Assembly (NCBI RefSeq): GCF_025128055.1
Contig: NZ_JAHLYS010000038.1
Span: 1-61,833, forward strand
Origin: Synechococcus sp. CS-1329
GTDB lineage: Bacteria; Cyanobacteriota; Cyanobacteriia; PCC-6307; Cyanobiaceae
Direction of reading: 5' to 3'
Length of the DNA stretch: 61,833 bases
Shown piece by piece: positions 45,774-53,404 of the stretch (position 1 is its first letter; every line of letters starts with the position of its first letter). A program made the translations under genes and the position numbers. The notes under the pieces were generated by a model. It saw only the letters and a list, made by a program, of their open reading frames with translations. It did no database searches and was not told the DNA's origin.

Positions 45774-45787
45774 TACACACCAGTGTA
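45774..45787. promoter_or_regulatory. inverted repeat, candidate RHH operator 1
   Basis: TACAC-ACCA-GTGTA, a perfect 5-base inverted repeat with 4-base spacer, 22 bases upstream of the ribbon-helix-helix gene start. RHH proteins commonly bind short palindromes in their own promoters; binding here is inferred. Confidence 0.45.
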
Positions 45788-45799
45788 CAGAGTTCCCAA

Positions 45800-45812
45800 C
45801 GGATACTATCCG
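45800..45812. promoter_or_regulatory. inverted repeat, candidate RHH operator 2
   Basis: CGGATA-C-TATCCG, a perfect 6-base inverted repeat around one central base, 33 bases upstream of the rightward hypothetical gene. It includes TATCCG/CGGATA, so it could overlap a -10 element. Confidence 0.45.
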
Positions 45813-45844
45813 GCACTAAGATTGAAGCGCTCCGAGCCAGAGCC

Positions 45845-46174
45845 ATGCCCAAAAGCGCGGTCCAATCGGAGGCGGGACAGCCCCCGAATCCCCGACGCAG
45901 CAAAGAGCGATCGGCCTCCCCAGGGGTGCCCGGTGCTCGAGGAGCCGGCTCCAGTGATGTGGAGGTTTCAGCGGTGATCAGCACCTACCTGCTCACCCAT
46001 CTCCATCACGTCCTGCAACGCGCTGAGTTCAACGCCCTGCAGGAGGGGCGCCAACCCCTGGCCGCCAACTACGCCCAGTTGCGCCAACTGCTCTGCCTGG
46101 AGGCCCGCAGTCTGGAGAGTGCCTCCTGCGGCCCTGAGCCCGTTGAATCAGTGGAGCCGCCCCAGGCCGCCTGA
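45845..46174 (+). CDS. hypothetical protein
   Basis: The 109-residue protein has a disordered, polar N-terminal 35 residues (MPKSAVQSEAGQPPNPRRSK) followed by a helical segment (AVISTYLLTHLHHVLQRAEFNALQEGRQPLAANYAQLRQLLCLEA). No family was recognised. ATG 45845 is chosen; the frame extends to 45710 but that part would overlap the divergent regulator gene and its operators. It is 48 bases before the glycosyltransferase gene. Confidence 0.6.
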   Translation: MPKSAVQSEAGQPPNPRRSKERSASPGVPGARGAGSSDVEVSAVISTYLLTHLHHVLQRAEFNALQEGRQPLAANYAQLRQLLCLEARSLESASCGPEPVESVEPPQAA

Positions 46175-46222
46175 TGGTGTCCCTAGCCTGGTTCCCCTCC
46201 TGGCCAAGGGTTCCGCGGCAGC

Positions 46223-47599
46223 ATGCCAAGACCAGGACAAAGGGCCATCTCCCCACGGGAACCAGCGGGATTGTTTGTGGTCCTGATGAGCCTCTCCTGG
46301 CTGATTCCGGCTGGGATTCTGGCGGCAGGCCTGTTGAGCTGGCTCGATCTTTTCCTGGCGTTGTCGCTGCTGGTGGTGCTCTACGACACCCTCCAGGCCG
46401 CTGGCATCCTGCTGCTGGCCCGCAGCGGCCTGCAGCGGCTACGCAGCTCAGCGGGAGCCGTGGCCGCTGCGGCGGCACCAACAATCGCCGTGGTCATTCC
46501 GGCCTGGAATGAGGCCGCTTCCCTGGGCGCCACCCTGGATAGCGTGCTGGCCCAGAGCCCCCAGCCCAGTGAGGTGATCGTCTGCGATGACGGCTCCAGC
46601 GATGACACCCTGGTGCGACTGGCCGAGGGTTATGGCCTTGGGGGTCAGGGGCGGCTGCGTCGCTCCAGCAGCCATCCCAGCCTGCAGCTGCTGACCAAGG
46701 AGCACGGCGGCAAAGGGGACTCGATCAACCAGGGCGTTGCCATCAGCACCGCTGAGGTGGTGCTGATCCTCGATGCCGACACCGAACTGCTGCCCGGCGC
46801 CCTCGCCGCCCTGGAGCACCGGTTCGCCCTGGAACCGGGCCTCGATGCGGTGAGCGGCACGCTGCTGCCCCGCTGTCCTGCCAACCTGCAGGGTCGGCTG
46901 TTCGCCGGCTTCCAGCGCTATGAATACGCCCGCAACCATCTCTGGCGCCTGGCCTGGAGCCAGTGGGACGCCACCTTGATCATCTCCGGGGCCTGCTCGG
47001 CCTTCCGCCGCCAGACCCTGCTCGACATCGGCGGCTTCGATCCCTCCAGCTGGGTCGAGGACTACGAAATCATCTACCGGTTGCAGCGCCACCGCCGCGA
47101 CCGCGGCGAGCCCTGCCGGGTCAGGGTGGAGCCGGCCCTGGCCGTGCGCACGGAAGCCCCCGGCCGCATGGGGGTGTTTCTGCGCCAGCGGCGGCGCTGG
47201 GCCGGTGGGTTCCTGGAAACCCTGATCCGCTATCGCCCGATGGTGGGGAACCGCCGCTACGGCGTGCTGGGGCTGCTTTACCTGAGCCACAACACCTACA
47301 CCGTGGCCAGCTTTCTCTACCCGCTGGCCTGGTTTCTGGCCGGTCTGGCCCTGCTGGCCCGCCCACCCGCCGGTGGGCTGGGGGGCCTTGGCCTGCTGGC
47401 CCTGATCTCCGCCCTGGTGGGGCTGCTGCTCACGGGCCTGTCGCTGGAGGTTTACCGGCGGGCCTTCGGCCGTTCGGAGGTCTCGGTGCCGGGCGCCCTG
47501 ATCGAGCTGAGCCTCAGGCCGTTCTTCTACATCCCCTTGAACCTGATCAGTCATCTCTGGGGCTACGCCAGCAGCCTGAGCCGGCGCCGGTCGTGGTGA
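46223..47599 (+). CDS. GT2 processive-type glycosyltransferase (membrane)
   Basis: The 458-residue enzyme has two N-terminal helices, a GT-A catalytic domain and three to four C-terminal helices. Active-site motifs in order: VVIPAWNEAASL, CDDGSSDDT (about 122), LDADTEL (about 184), WVEDYEIIYRL with the base ED, and RQRRRWAGGF (QRRRW about 322), the pattern of cellulose/hyaluronan-synthase-like enzymes and N-acetylglucosaminyltransferases. The polymer is unknown. A -10-like TAGCCT lies 34 bases upstream. No PilZ domain or BcsB partner is seen. Confidence 0.9.
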   Translation: MPRPGQRAISPREPAGLFVVLMSLSWLIPAGILAAGLLSWLDLFLALSLLVVLYDTLQAAGILLLARSGLQRLRSSAGAVAAAAAPTIAVVIPAWNEAASLGATLDSVLAQSPQPSEVIVCDDGSSDDTLVRLAEGYGLGGQGRLRRSSSHPSLQLLTKEHGGKGDSINQGVAISTAEVVLILDADTELLPGALAALEHRFALEPGLDAVSGTLLPRCPANLQGRLFAGFQRYEYARNHLWRLAWSQWDATLIISGACSAFRRQTLLDIGGFDPSSWVEDYEIIYRLQRHRRDRGEPCRVRVEPALAVRTEAPGRMGVFLRQRRRWAGGFLETLIRYRPMVGNRRYGVLGLLYLSHNTYTVASFLYPLAWFLAGLALLARPPAGGLGGLGLLALISALVGLLLTGLSLEVYRRAFGRSEVSVPGALIELSLRPFFYIPLNLISHLWGYASSLSRRRSW

Positions 47600-47699
47600 T
47601 GAGCCAGCCAACAACAGCCACCAAAGGCTGGACCCGGTTGCGGAGTGGCCATAGGGTGCCCACCAGAGAGTTCCGGCTGCACCCGCCAGGCCTGTACCC

Positions 47700-47957
47700 A
47701 TGACCGAGCACCCGCCCGAACCGGCCGCCGCGGCCAATACCGCCGCTCTCTACGAGCGCATCCGCTGCGATGAAGCCCTCACCCAGTCCCTGTTCCGTCA
47801 GGCGCTGCAGGACCCCAAAGGCACGATCGAGCGGATCATCGCCATGGGAGTCGAGTTCAACCTCCCGGTCACCGAGGCCTCGGTTCGAGAGCATCTGGCC
47901 TCCCTCGACGATCTCGACAGCAAGCAGTGGCTGATCAAGGCCCGCGGCGGTCTCTGA
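47700..47957 (+). CDS. small Nif11-like helical protein
   Basis: The 85-residue soluble protein's central part (LYERIRCDEALTQSLFRQALQDPKGTIERIIAMGVEFNLPVTEASVREHL) has the spacing of Nif11-type domains: an amphipathic helix of the F...V..D..L...L form, a connecting helix with I A...G, then a T.E.V...L helix. Nif11 domains act as leader peptides of ribosomal natural products or as small proteins of unknown role. The chain ends in KARGGL, but no modification enzyme is adjacent. The family assignment is tentative. Confidence 0.6.
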   Translation: MTEHPPEPAAAANTAALYERIRCDEALTQSLFRQALQDPKGTIERIIAMGVEFNLPVTEASVREHLASLDDLDSKQWLIKARGGL

Positions 47958-48039
47958 TCCAGGCAGGAGCCCTGCTCGGGCCGCTCTCGGTCTCTCTCGG
48001 CCCCAGGCGCTGATTCAGAAGAGGCCTCTCTGACTGCAC

Positions 48040-48213
48040 TCAGGGCAGGCCCTGCCGCCGGGACGCGGCGGATGGCTCAGCCTGGCTCGGCTGGGCCTGG
48101 GGCTGGCGCAGCTCCCGCCCACCTTGAGCCCAGCTGAAGAACAGCCAGTAGCTGACGATCGCCAGGCCGGCAGCCACCACAAGCGCCGCCACCTGCTCCA
48201 GACGTTTCACCAT
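48040..48213 (-). CDS. small single-helix membrane protein
   Basis: This is a 57-residue protein with one hydrophobic helix (VAALVVAAGLAIVSYWLFF, about residues 8-26) and a polar tail rich in Gln, Ser and Pro. ATG 48213 (MVKRLEQ) is preferred over the longer frame to 48303, which would overlap the divergent ABC-F gene. No family was recognised. Confidence 0.55.
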   Translation of the reverse strand: MVKRLEQVAALVVAAGLAIVSYWLFFSWAQGGRELRQPQAQPSQAEPSAASRRQGLP

Positions 48214-48273
48214 CACGGCCGCTGGCTCAGGACGGTCTGCAGTCTGCCCCGCAGCTGAACAGGGCCAGCGGGG

Positions 48274-50037
48274 ATGATGACGTTTCACCGCCGATCCGCC
48301 CAAACCGTGCTCCGTCTGGAACGTGTCTCAAAGATCTATCCCACCGGCGAGGTGCTGCGGGATGTCACCTGGGAGGTCAAGGCGGGGGACCGGGTCGGTC
48401 TGGTGGGCGTCAATGGAGCGGGTAAATCCACCCAGTTGCGGCTGATCGCCGGCCTGGAGGAACCCAGCTCGGGCCAGGTGGTGCGCCAGGGGAACCCCCG
48501 CATCGTCTATCTGCGCCAGGAATTCGATGTGGATCTGGAGCGCAGCGTGCGCGAGGAACTGTTCCAGGCCTTCGGTGAGGCCGCCGACGTGCTGATCCGC
48601 CAGCACCAGGTGGAGCATGAGATGGCCAGTGATCAGGCGGCCACCGACCCTCACCACCTCGATGAGCTGATCCACGAACTGGGGCGGCTGCACAGCCGCT
48701 TCGAAGCCCTGCACGGCTATGAGCTCGATGCCCGCATCGACAAACTGCTGCCCACCCTCGGCTTCACGCCGGAGGGGGCCGAAGAGCCAGTGGGGGCTTA
48801 CTCCGGGGGCTGGCAGATGCGCATCGCCCTGGGCAAGATCCTGCTGCAGGATCCGGATCTGCTGCTGCTCGATGAACCCACCAACCACCTGGATGTGGAA
48901 ACCATTCAGTGGCTGGAGGGGTATCTGCTGCAGCAGGAGGTGCCGATGGTGGTGGTCAGCCACGACCGCGCTTTCCTCGATCGGGTCTGCAACCTGATCG
49001 TTGAAACGGAGCGGGGCGTCTCGCGCACCTACCTGGGCAACTACAGCCAGCACCTGGAGCAGAAGGCCCTGGAGCGGGAGGCCAGCCAGGCCGCTTTCGA
49101 TCGCCAGCAGAAGGATCTCGCCAGCCAGCAGGCCTACATCGACCGCTTCCGGGCCAGCGCCACCCGCAGCACCCAGGCCAAGAGCCGCGAGAAGCTGCTG
49201 GACAAAGTGGAGCGGATCGAGGCCCCGCTGGAGGGCCTCTCAGGCCCCCGCTTTCAGTTCCCTCCGGCTCCGCGTTCGGGGCGCCAGGTGGCCCTGATCG
49301 ACGACCTCACCCACAGCTACGGCGACAAGATCCTTTTTCTCGGCGCCCATCTGGAGGTGGAGCGGGGAGATCGCATCGCCTTCGTCGGCCCGAACGGAGC
49401 CGGCAAATCCACCCTGCTGCGGCTGGTGATGGGGCTGGAGGCCGCCGACGCGGGCCAGGCCGGCCTGGGGGAGCACAACGTGGAGGCGGGCTACTTCGAG
49501 CAGAACCAGGCCGAGGCCCTCAATCTCGAGCGCAGCGTCGTCGACACCCTGTTCGAGGCCGTGCCCGACTGGACCCAGACCCAGGTGCGCTCGCTGCTGG
49601 GCAACTTCGGCTTCAGCAATGACGACGTGTTCAAAGCGGTGGGCCAGCTCAGCGGCGGCGAGAAAGCCCGCCTGGCCCTGGCGCTGATGCTGCTCACACC
49701 CTGCAACCTGCTGGTGCTCGACGAGCCCACCAACCACCTGGACATTCCCGCCAAGCAGATGCTGGAGTCGGCCCTCAAGGACTACGACGGGGCCGCGCTG
49801 ATCGTCTCCCACGACCGCTATTTCATCGCCCAGGTGGCCAACCGCATCGTGGAACTCCGCGACGGCGACCTGGTGCTCTATCAGGGCGACTACGCCTATT
49901 ACCTGGAGAAGAAAGCCGAGGAGGCCGAAGCCGCACTGCTCGCTCAGCAGGACCAGCAGAAGCAGGCCCGGCAGCTGGCCAACCGCCAGAAGCAGAAAGA
50001 CAAAAACCAGTCACGCCGCACCCGGGGCGGCAGCTGA
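48274..50037 (+). CDS. ABC-F family ATPase
   Basis: The 587-residue protein has two ABC domains and no membrane part, as in translation-associated ABC-F proteins (EttA, Uup, YdiF types). First domain: Walker A GVNGAGKST, signature SGGWQMRIALGKIL, Walker B LLLLDEPTNHLDVE. Second: GPNGAGKST, LSGGEKARLALALM, LLVLDEPTNHLDIP. The inter-domain linker (about 245-320) is long and charged, and the C-terminus is Lys/Gln-rich and basic. It likely works at the ribosomal E site. ATG 48274 is used; the GTG at 48307 (VLRLERVSKIYPTGEVL) matches relatives better and may be the true start. Confidence 0.93.
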   Translation: MMTFHRRSAQTVLRLERVSKIYPTGEVLRDVTWEVKAGDRVGLVGVNGAGKSTQLRLIAGLEEPSSGQVVRQGNPRIVYLRQEFDVDLERSVREELFQAFGEAADVLIRQHQVEHEMASDQAATDPHHLDELIHELGRLHSRFEALHGYELDARIDKLLPTLGFTPEGAEEPVGAYSGGWQMRIALGKILLQDPDLLLLDEPTNHLDVETIQWLEGYLLQQEVPMVVVSHDRAFLDRVCNLIVETERGVSRTYLGNYSQHLEQKALEREASQAAFDRQQKDLASQQAYIDRFRASATRSTQAKSREKLLDKVERIEAPLEGLSGPRFQFPPAPRSGRQVALIDDLTHSYGDKILFLGAHLEVERGDRIAFVGPNGAGKSTLLRLVMGLEAADAGQAGLGEHNVEAGYFEQNQAEALNLERSVVDTLFEAVPDWTQTQVRSLLGNFGFSNDDVFKAVGQLSGGEKARLALALMLLTPCNLLVLDEPTNHLDIPAKQMLESALKDYDGAALIVSHDRYFIAQVANRIVELRDGDLVLYQGDYAYYLEKKAEEAEAALLAQQDQQKQARQLANRQKQKDKNQSRRTRGGS

Positions 50038-50188
50038 ACCCCCAGAAGCTCTCTGGGCAGTGAATCAGCAGAATCTCTCAAGCAAGCACAGACAACTTCA
50101 TCCTTGAGTAGGCAAGAAGACTCAATTGTCTGGACCCGCAGGAATGATCTCCATATCCTGACCATATCCCCATTCTCAGGTCCGGCAC

Positions 50189-50404
50189 ATGACCCATTCC
50201 TTCGGCCAGCCCCTTGCCAACCAAACCGGCGCAGGCTCTCCCCAGACCGTTGCGGGCCTGGCGGTGGTGGCCACAGGCGCCAGCCTCAGCCATGACGACA
50301 ACGGTGATTCGGTGGAGAGCTACTTCGAGTGCATCACCACCTGCTCCCTCGACGACGGCGAGTGCATCACCCATTGCGTGGAGGAGCTCCGGGAACACCA
50401 CTGA
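50189..50404 (+). CDS. small protein with twin CX3C motif
   Basis: The 71-residue protein's C-terminal third reads YFECITTCSLDDGECITHCVEEL: two C-X3-C pairs separated by six residues, on predicted helices, so two disulfides of a helical hairpin or a metal site are possible. The N-terminal 25 residues (Ser/Thr/Gly-rich) lack a signal peptide. No family was recognised with confidence. It is preceded by a 150-base gap containing a long imperfect hairpin. A separate small gene follows on the same strand. Confidence 0.6.
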   Translation: MTHSFGQPLANQTGAGSPQTVAGLAVVATGASLSHDDNGDSVESYFECITTCSLDDGECITHCVEELREHH

Positions 50405-50523
50405 TCGAGGCGCCATGGGCAGACCCTGACAAAAAATCGGTAAGTCTGTGGCGCTCGCTACGCGAGCACCCGAAACACTTCGTAGCATCGGCGTGGCTTC
50501 ACTGCCCCGTCGCGATGCCTCGT

Positions 50524-50796
50524 ATGTCCGAACCGCTCGCCCTCAGCCTCGGCCAAAAGTTTGAGCTGGAGCGCATGACCCGCATGATCGATTCCACTGG
50601 AGACACCCAGTCGCTGCGTGGCCTGGCCAAGCAGTTGCTGCAGGCCTGGCACACCCAGAAAGCAGCCACGGAATGGATCATGCGCCAGCAGCTGGGAACC
50701 CCCAGCCAGTTCGGTGGTCCGACCAGGTCCACCGCTGGCACCTCCCGTGACAGCGACTCCAGGCCAGACGTCAACGGCTCGATGGATGTTCTCTGA
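50524..50796 (+). CDS. small helical protein, possibly NblA-like
   Basis: In the 90-residue protein, residues about 6-58 (LALSLGQKFELERMTRMIDSTGD...LAKQLLQAWHTQKAATEWIMRQQLG) form two long amphipathic helices; the tail is Ser/Thr/Asp-rich. The opening LSLGQKFEL and total helical layout recall NblA (LSLEQQF.L..F...Q), the adaptor for phycobilisome degradation, but key identity is low and this is only a suggestion. ATG 50524 (MSEPLALS) is preferred; ATG 50515 is three codons earlier. A -10-like TAGCAT lies upstream near 50483. Confidence 0.55.
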   Translation: MSEPLALSLGQKFELERMTRMIDSTGDTQSLRGLAKQLLQAWHTQKAATEWIMRQQLGTPSQFGGPTRSTAGTSRDSDSRPDVNGSMDVL

Positions 50797-50877
50797 GTCC
50801 GGAACGTCTGCGGGCACTGCGCAGGGGGGAGTCCATGGCTCCCCTCCTCCCCACAGGCGATCAGCCTTGACCAAGGC

Positions 50878-52020
50878 CTACCGGGCCCGTTCACCACTGA
50901 TCTCCATCCCGGTGGGCACCACTTCCAGTTGAACCTGGCTTCCGCCACGCACCACCTGGAGCGCCAGCGGTCGCCCCACACCATTGGCCTCCACAGCCGC
51001 CACCATTTCCGACGGACCGGCCACCGGCTTGCCAGCCGCCGCCACGATCACGTCGCCACTGCGAAGCCCGGCCCTTGAGGCCGGGCCACCAGGCATCACC
51101 GAACGCACCAGCGCTCCGCCGTTCAAGCTCCGTCTCAGCTCGGAGGGCAGGTTGTCGAGCCCCACGCCGATCATCGGATGGCTGACCCGGCCCGTAGCCA
51201 GCAACTGGGTGGCGATCTCCCGGGCTCGATTGATCGGAATGGCGAAGCCCAGGCCGGCCCCTGGGCCGGATCGCACCAGGGTGTTGATCCCCACCACCTC
51301 GCCGTCGGCATTGAGCAGGGGGCCACCGGAGTTGCCGGGATTGATCGCTGCATCGGTCTGAATCAGATCCAGCCGCTTGTCGGTGATCCCCAGCTTGGCC
51401 ACATTGCGATTCAGGTTGCTGATGATGCCCATGGTCACGGTGTTGTCGAGACCAAAGGGATTCCCCACGGCAATCGCCCAGTCACCCACCTGCAGAGCAT
51501 CGGAGTTGCCCAGAGGAGCCACCGGCCAGGGGCCTGGCTCCATCAGCCGCACCAGGGCCAGATCGGTGACGTTGTCGAGGCCGATCACCTTGCCCTCCGT
51601 GCGCCGACCATCCTTGAGCCCCACAAAGACCCGGTCGGTTTTCTCAACCACGTGGGCGTTGGTGAGAATCAGGCCATCGGCCTGGAAGATCACACCGCTG
51701 CCCTGGCCCCGCTCGGTGCGCTGCGTGGGCTGCTGGGCCTGGGGAAAGAAACGGCGGAAGAAGGGATCCAGCATCATTCCCGGTGGCAGTCCGCCACTGC
51801 CAGGGCGGATCACGGTGCGCTCGGTGTCGATCGTGACCACGGCCGGTCCTGAGCGGCGCACCGCATCGGCCACGAACGACTGGCGCGAGAGGGAGGGTGC
51901 CGCAACCGAGGGCCTGGCCAAAGCCGGCAGAGATCCAGCCGGCAGCAGCGGAGCCCCCAGCAACAGGGCGAGGGGCAACACAGGACGCAGAGATCGATGC
52001 CAGAGGGAGATCATCGTCAT
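50878..52020 (-). CDS. HtrA/Deg-type serine protease
   Basis: The 380-residue periplasmic or thylakoid-lumen protease has a Sec-type signal peptide ([20 protein letters not shown]). The trypsin-like domain carries the catalytic triad: His in [11 protein letters not shown], Asp in [11 protein letters not shown], Ser in [10 protein letters not shown]. One PDZ domain follows (about residues 280-375; [36 protein letters not shown]). It belongs to the HhoA/HhoB/HtrA group of cyanobacterial Deg proteases, which handle misfolded proteins under stress; which of the three cannot be told. ATG 52020 is used (a second ATG is at 52014). Confidence 0.94.
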   Translation of the reverse strand: MTMISLWHRSLRPVLPLALLLGAPLLPAGSLPALARPSVAAPSLSRQSFVADAVRRSGPAVVTIDTERTVIRPGSGGLPPGMMLDPFFRRFFPQAQQPTQRTERGQGSGVIFQADGLILTNAHVVEKTDRVFVGLKDGRRTEGKVIGLDNVTDLALVRLMEPGPWPVAPLGNSDALQVGDWAIAVGNPFGLDNTVTMGIISNLNRNVAKLGITDKRLDLIQTDAAINPGNSGGPLLNADGEVVGINTLVRSGPGAGLGFAIPINRAREIATQLLATGRVSHPMIGVGLDNLPSELRRSLNGGALVRSVMPGGPASRAGLRSGDVIVAAAGKPVAGPSEMVAAVEANGVGRPLALQVVRGGSQVQLEVVPTGMEISGERAR

Positions 52021-52175
52021 CACGTCAGGGGAGCACAGGGGTTTTTGGACCGTAACGGCAGTGGCGGGCTGCACGTAAGGGCGGTCAGCCGCCAAGGTGT
52101 GACGAAGTGCGGCGGGGATCTGGCTGCAGGTGGGCCAGCAACCGCCTAGGCTTAACAAAGATTTGTAACCGATCC

Positions 52176-52277
52176 ATGGATACCAGTTCTTTTCTGTTGC
52201 TGTTTCTAGCTTTTGGTGCTGCCTGCAGCAGCCTTTGGGCCTGGAAGCTCGCCCAAGGTGCCTCATCCAGGCAATGA
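52176..52277 (+). CDS. 33-residue single-helix protein
   Basis: ATG 52176 opens 33 codons ending at TGA 52277: a hydrophobic helix ([20 protein letters not shown]) followed by a short polar tail. The size is that of the tiny subunits of thylakoid complexes, but none is recognised. The start is preceded by AACCGATCC and a -10-like TAGGCT (52146-52151). Codon use is AT-richer than its neighbours. It is 42 bases before the DUF2973 gene. Confidence 0.5.
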   Translation: MDTSSFLLLFLAFGAACSSLWAWKLAQGASSRQ

Positions 52278-52319
52278 TGGTGAAGTGAGCCGGATTTTTC
52301 CAGCACCGCCGAGCCGCCG

Positions 52320-52628
52320 ATGACACCACTGTTGTCCCAGATCTTCCCGATCGTCTATGGCGCTTGCATGTTGGTGCTGCTCTGGCAGGCCTTCAAGGTG
52401 ATGGCCAAGGGATTTTCAGCTGTGCCCCGAGCTGGCGATCTCGGCAGCTCGCCCCCCATGGCTCCGGACTTCGCCAATGAACCCGAGACCAAGGGGGATC
52501 GCACCGGCAGGCTCACCATCCACCCTGAGTTGCTTGATGCCGATGGGCAGATCACTTCAGAGGATCTGCTCACCGTGCGTTTCGGGGGAGACAACGATCT
52601 CCCCAAGCTGCCGGCCCAACACGACTGA
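52320..52628 (+). CDS. DUF2973-type protein
   Basis: The 102-residue protein has one N-terminal membrane helix ([21 protein letters not shown]) and a C-terminal segment [26 protein letters not shown], which matches the conserved HPELLD..G.I..E.LL..R motif of cyanobacterial DUF2973 proteins. Function unknown. It may share a transcript with the 33-residue gene just upstream. Confidence 0.75.
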   Translation: MTPLLSQIFPIVYGACMLVLLWQAFKVMAKGFSAVPRAGDLGSSPPMAPDFANEPETKGDRTGRLTIHPELLDADGQITSEDLLTVRFGGDNDLPKLPAQHD

Positions 52629-52709
52629 TCCGCCACCTGCATATCTTGGGGCGACCCTGCCGGCTGGTACAACCGGTGGGCGAACCCGAGTTCTGGCGGA
52701 GGCCGAGAA

Positions 52710-53093
52710 TTGGATCAGAAAACCCGCATCGTGGCGGCAGTGCTGCGCGGCCTGAAACTGCCGCCCCGCTTCCGCCTTCACCTGACCAAAGACGATCCGG
52801 TTCGCCTCGAGCTGAGTCTCACCCCCGCCTACGGCAAGGATCCCATCCTGGTGGGACTGGTGGAGTCGCAGGATCTGGTGGCCCGCCGTGACCGCGAAGG
52901 TCGCATTCCCCGCGATCTGCAGGGCACCTGGGACTGGACCGTGCGTCACGGCAAGGTGAGCACCGGCGGCTGGAACCCCTACCTCAAGGAGGCTCTGCAA
53001 ACGATGTTTGAGACAGGCCTGCCGGCGATCGTCTACGAGGAAACCACCGGAGAGGCCTATCACCCGGTGGATGGGGCCCGCCACGTGCGCTGA
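52710..53093 (+). CDS. conserved-type hypothetical protein
   Basis: The 127-residue soluble protein (MDQKTRIVAAVLRGLKLPPRF; HLTKDDPVRLELSLTPAYG; WDWTVRHGKVSTGGWNPYLKEALQ) lacks Cys pairs and membrane segments. The start is TTG 52710, the only candidate that keeps the N-terminal helix. No family was recognised. The gap to the DUF2973 gene is 81 bases. Confidence 0.6.
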   Translation: MDQKTRIVAAVLRGLKLPPRFRLHLTKDDPVRLELSLTPAYGKDPILVGLVESQDLVARRDREGRIPRDLQGTWDWTVRHGKVSTGGWNPYLKEALQTMFETGLPAIVYEETTGEAYHPVDGARHVR

Positions 53094-53224
53094 GCAACGA
53101 GGCGTCAGCCGGTGGTCTTGAGCTGTGGTCATTCCAACGTGTGGCAACGAAACGTGGCCATCAACACCGCTCGCCCCACCGAGCGGCGTTAAAACAGCGG
53201 TGTCCACTTCTTCCAATTTTCTTC

Positions 53225-53329
53225 ATGTCCACTCTGGGCCTGTCGATCGGGCCGCTCGTGCGTTTGCTGGCCTCCCTGGGGTTGCTCAGTACCGCCCTGC
53301 TGGCTCTTGTCCTGCGGTTTCTCGGCTGA
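53225..53329 (+). CDS. 34-residue hydrophobic protein
   Basis: ATG 53225 opens 34 codons, almost entirely one hydrophobic helix (LLASLGLLSTALLALVLRFLG) behind a short polar start. The size resembles small subunits of photosynthetic complexes, but no match is recognised. It is 75 bases before hrpB. The low information content keeps confidence low. Confidence 0.4.
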   Translation: MSTLGLSIGPLVRLLASLGLLSTALLALVLRFLG

Positions 53330-53404
53330 GCATCCAAGCTCAACGGACACCGCTCCCTTCTCACTGTCTTCGCCGGCGGGAGCCTTCCTACCCCGCTGAA
53401 CTCC

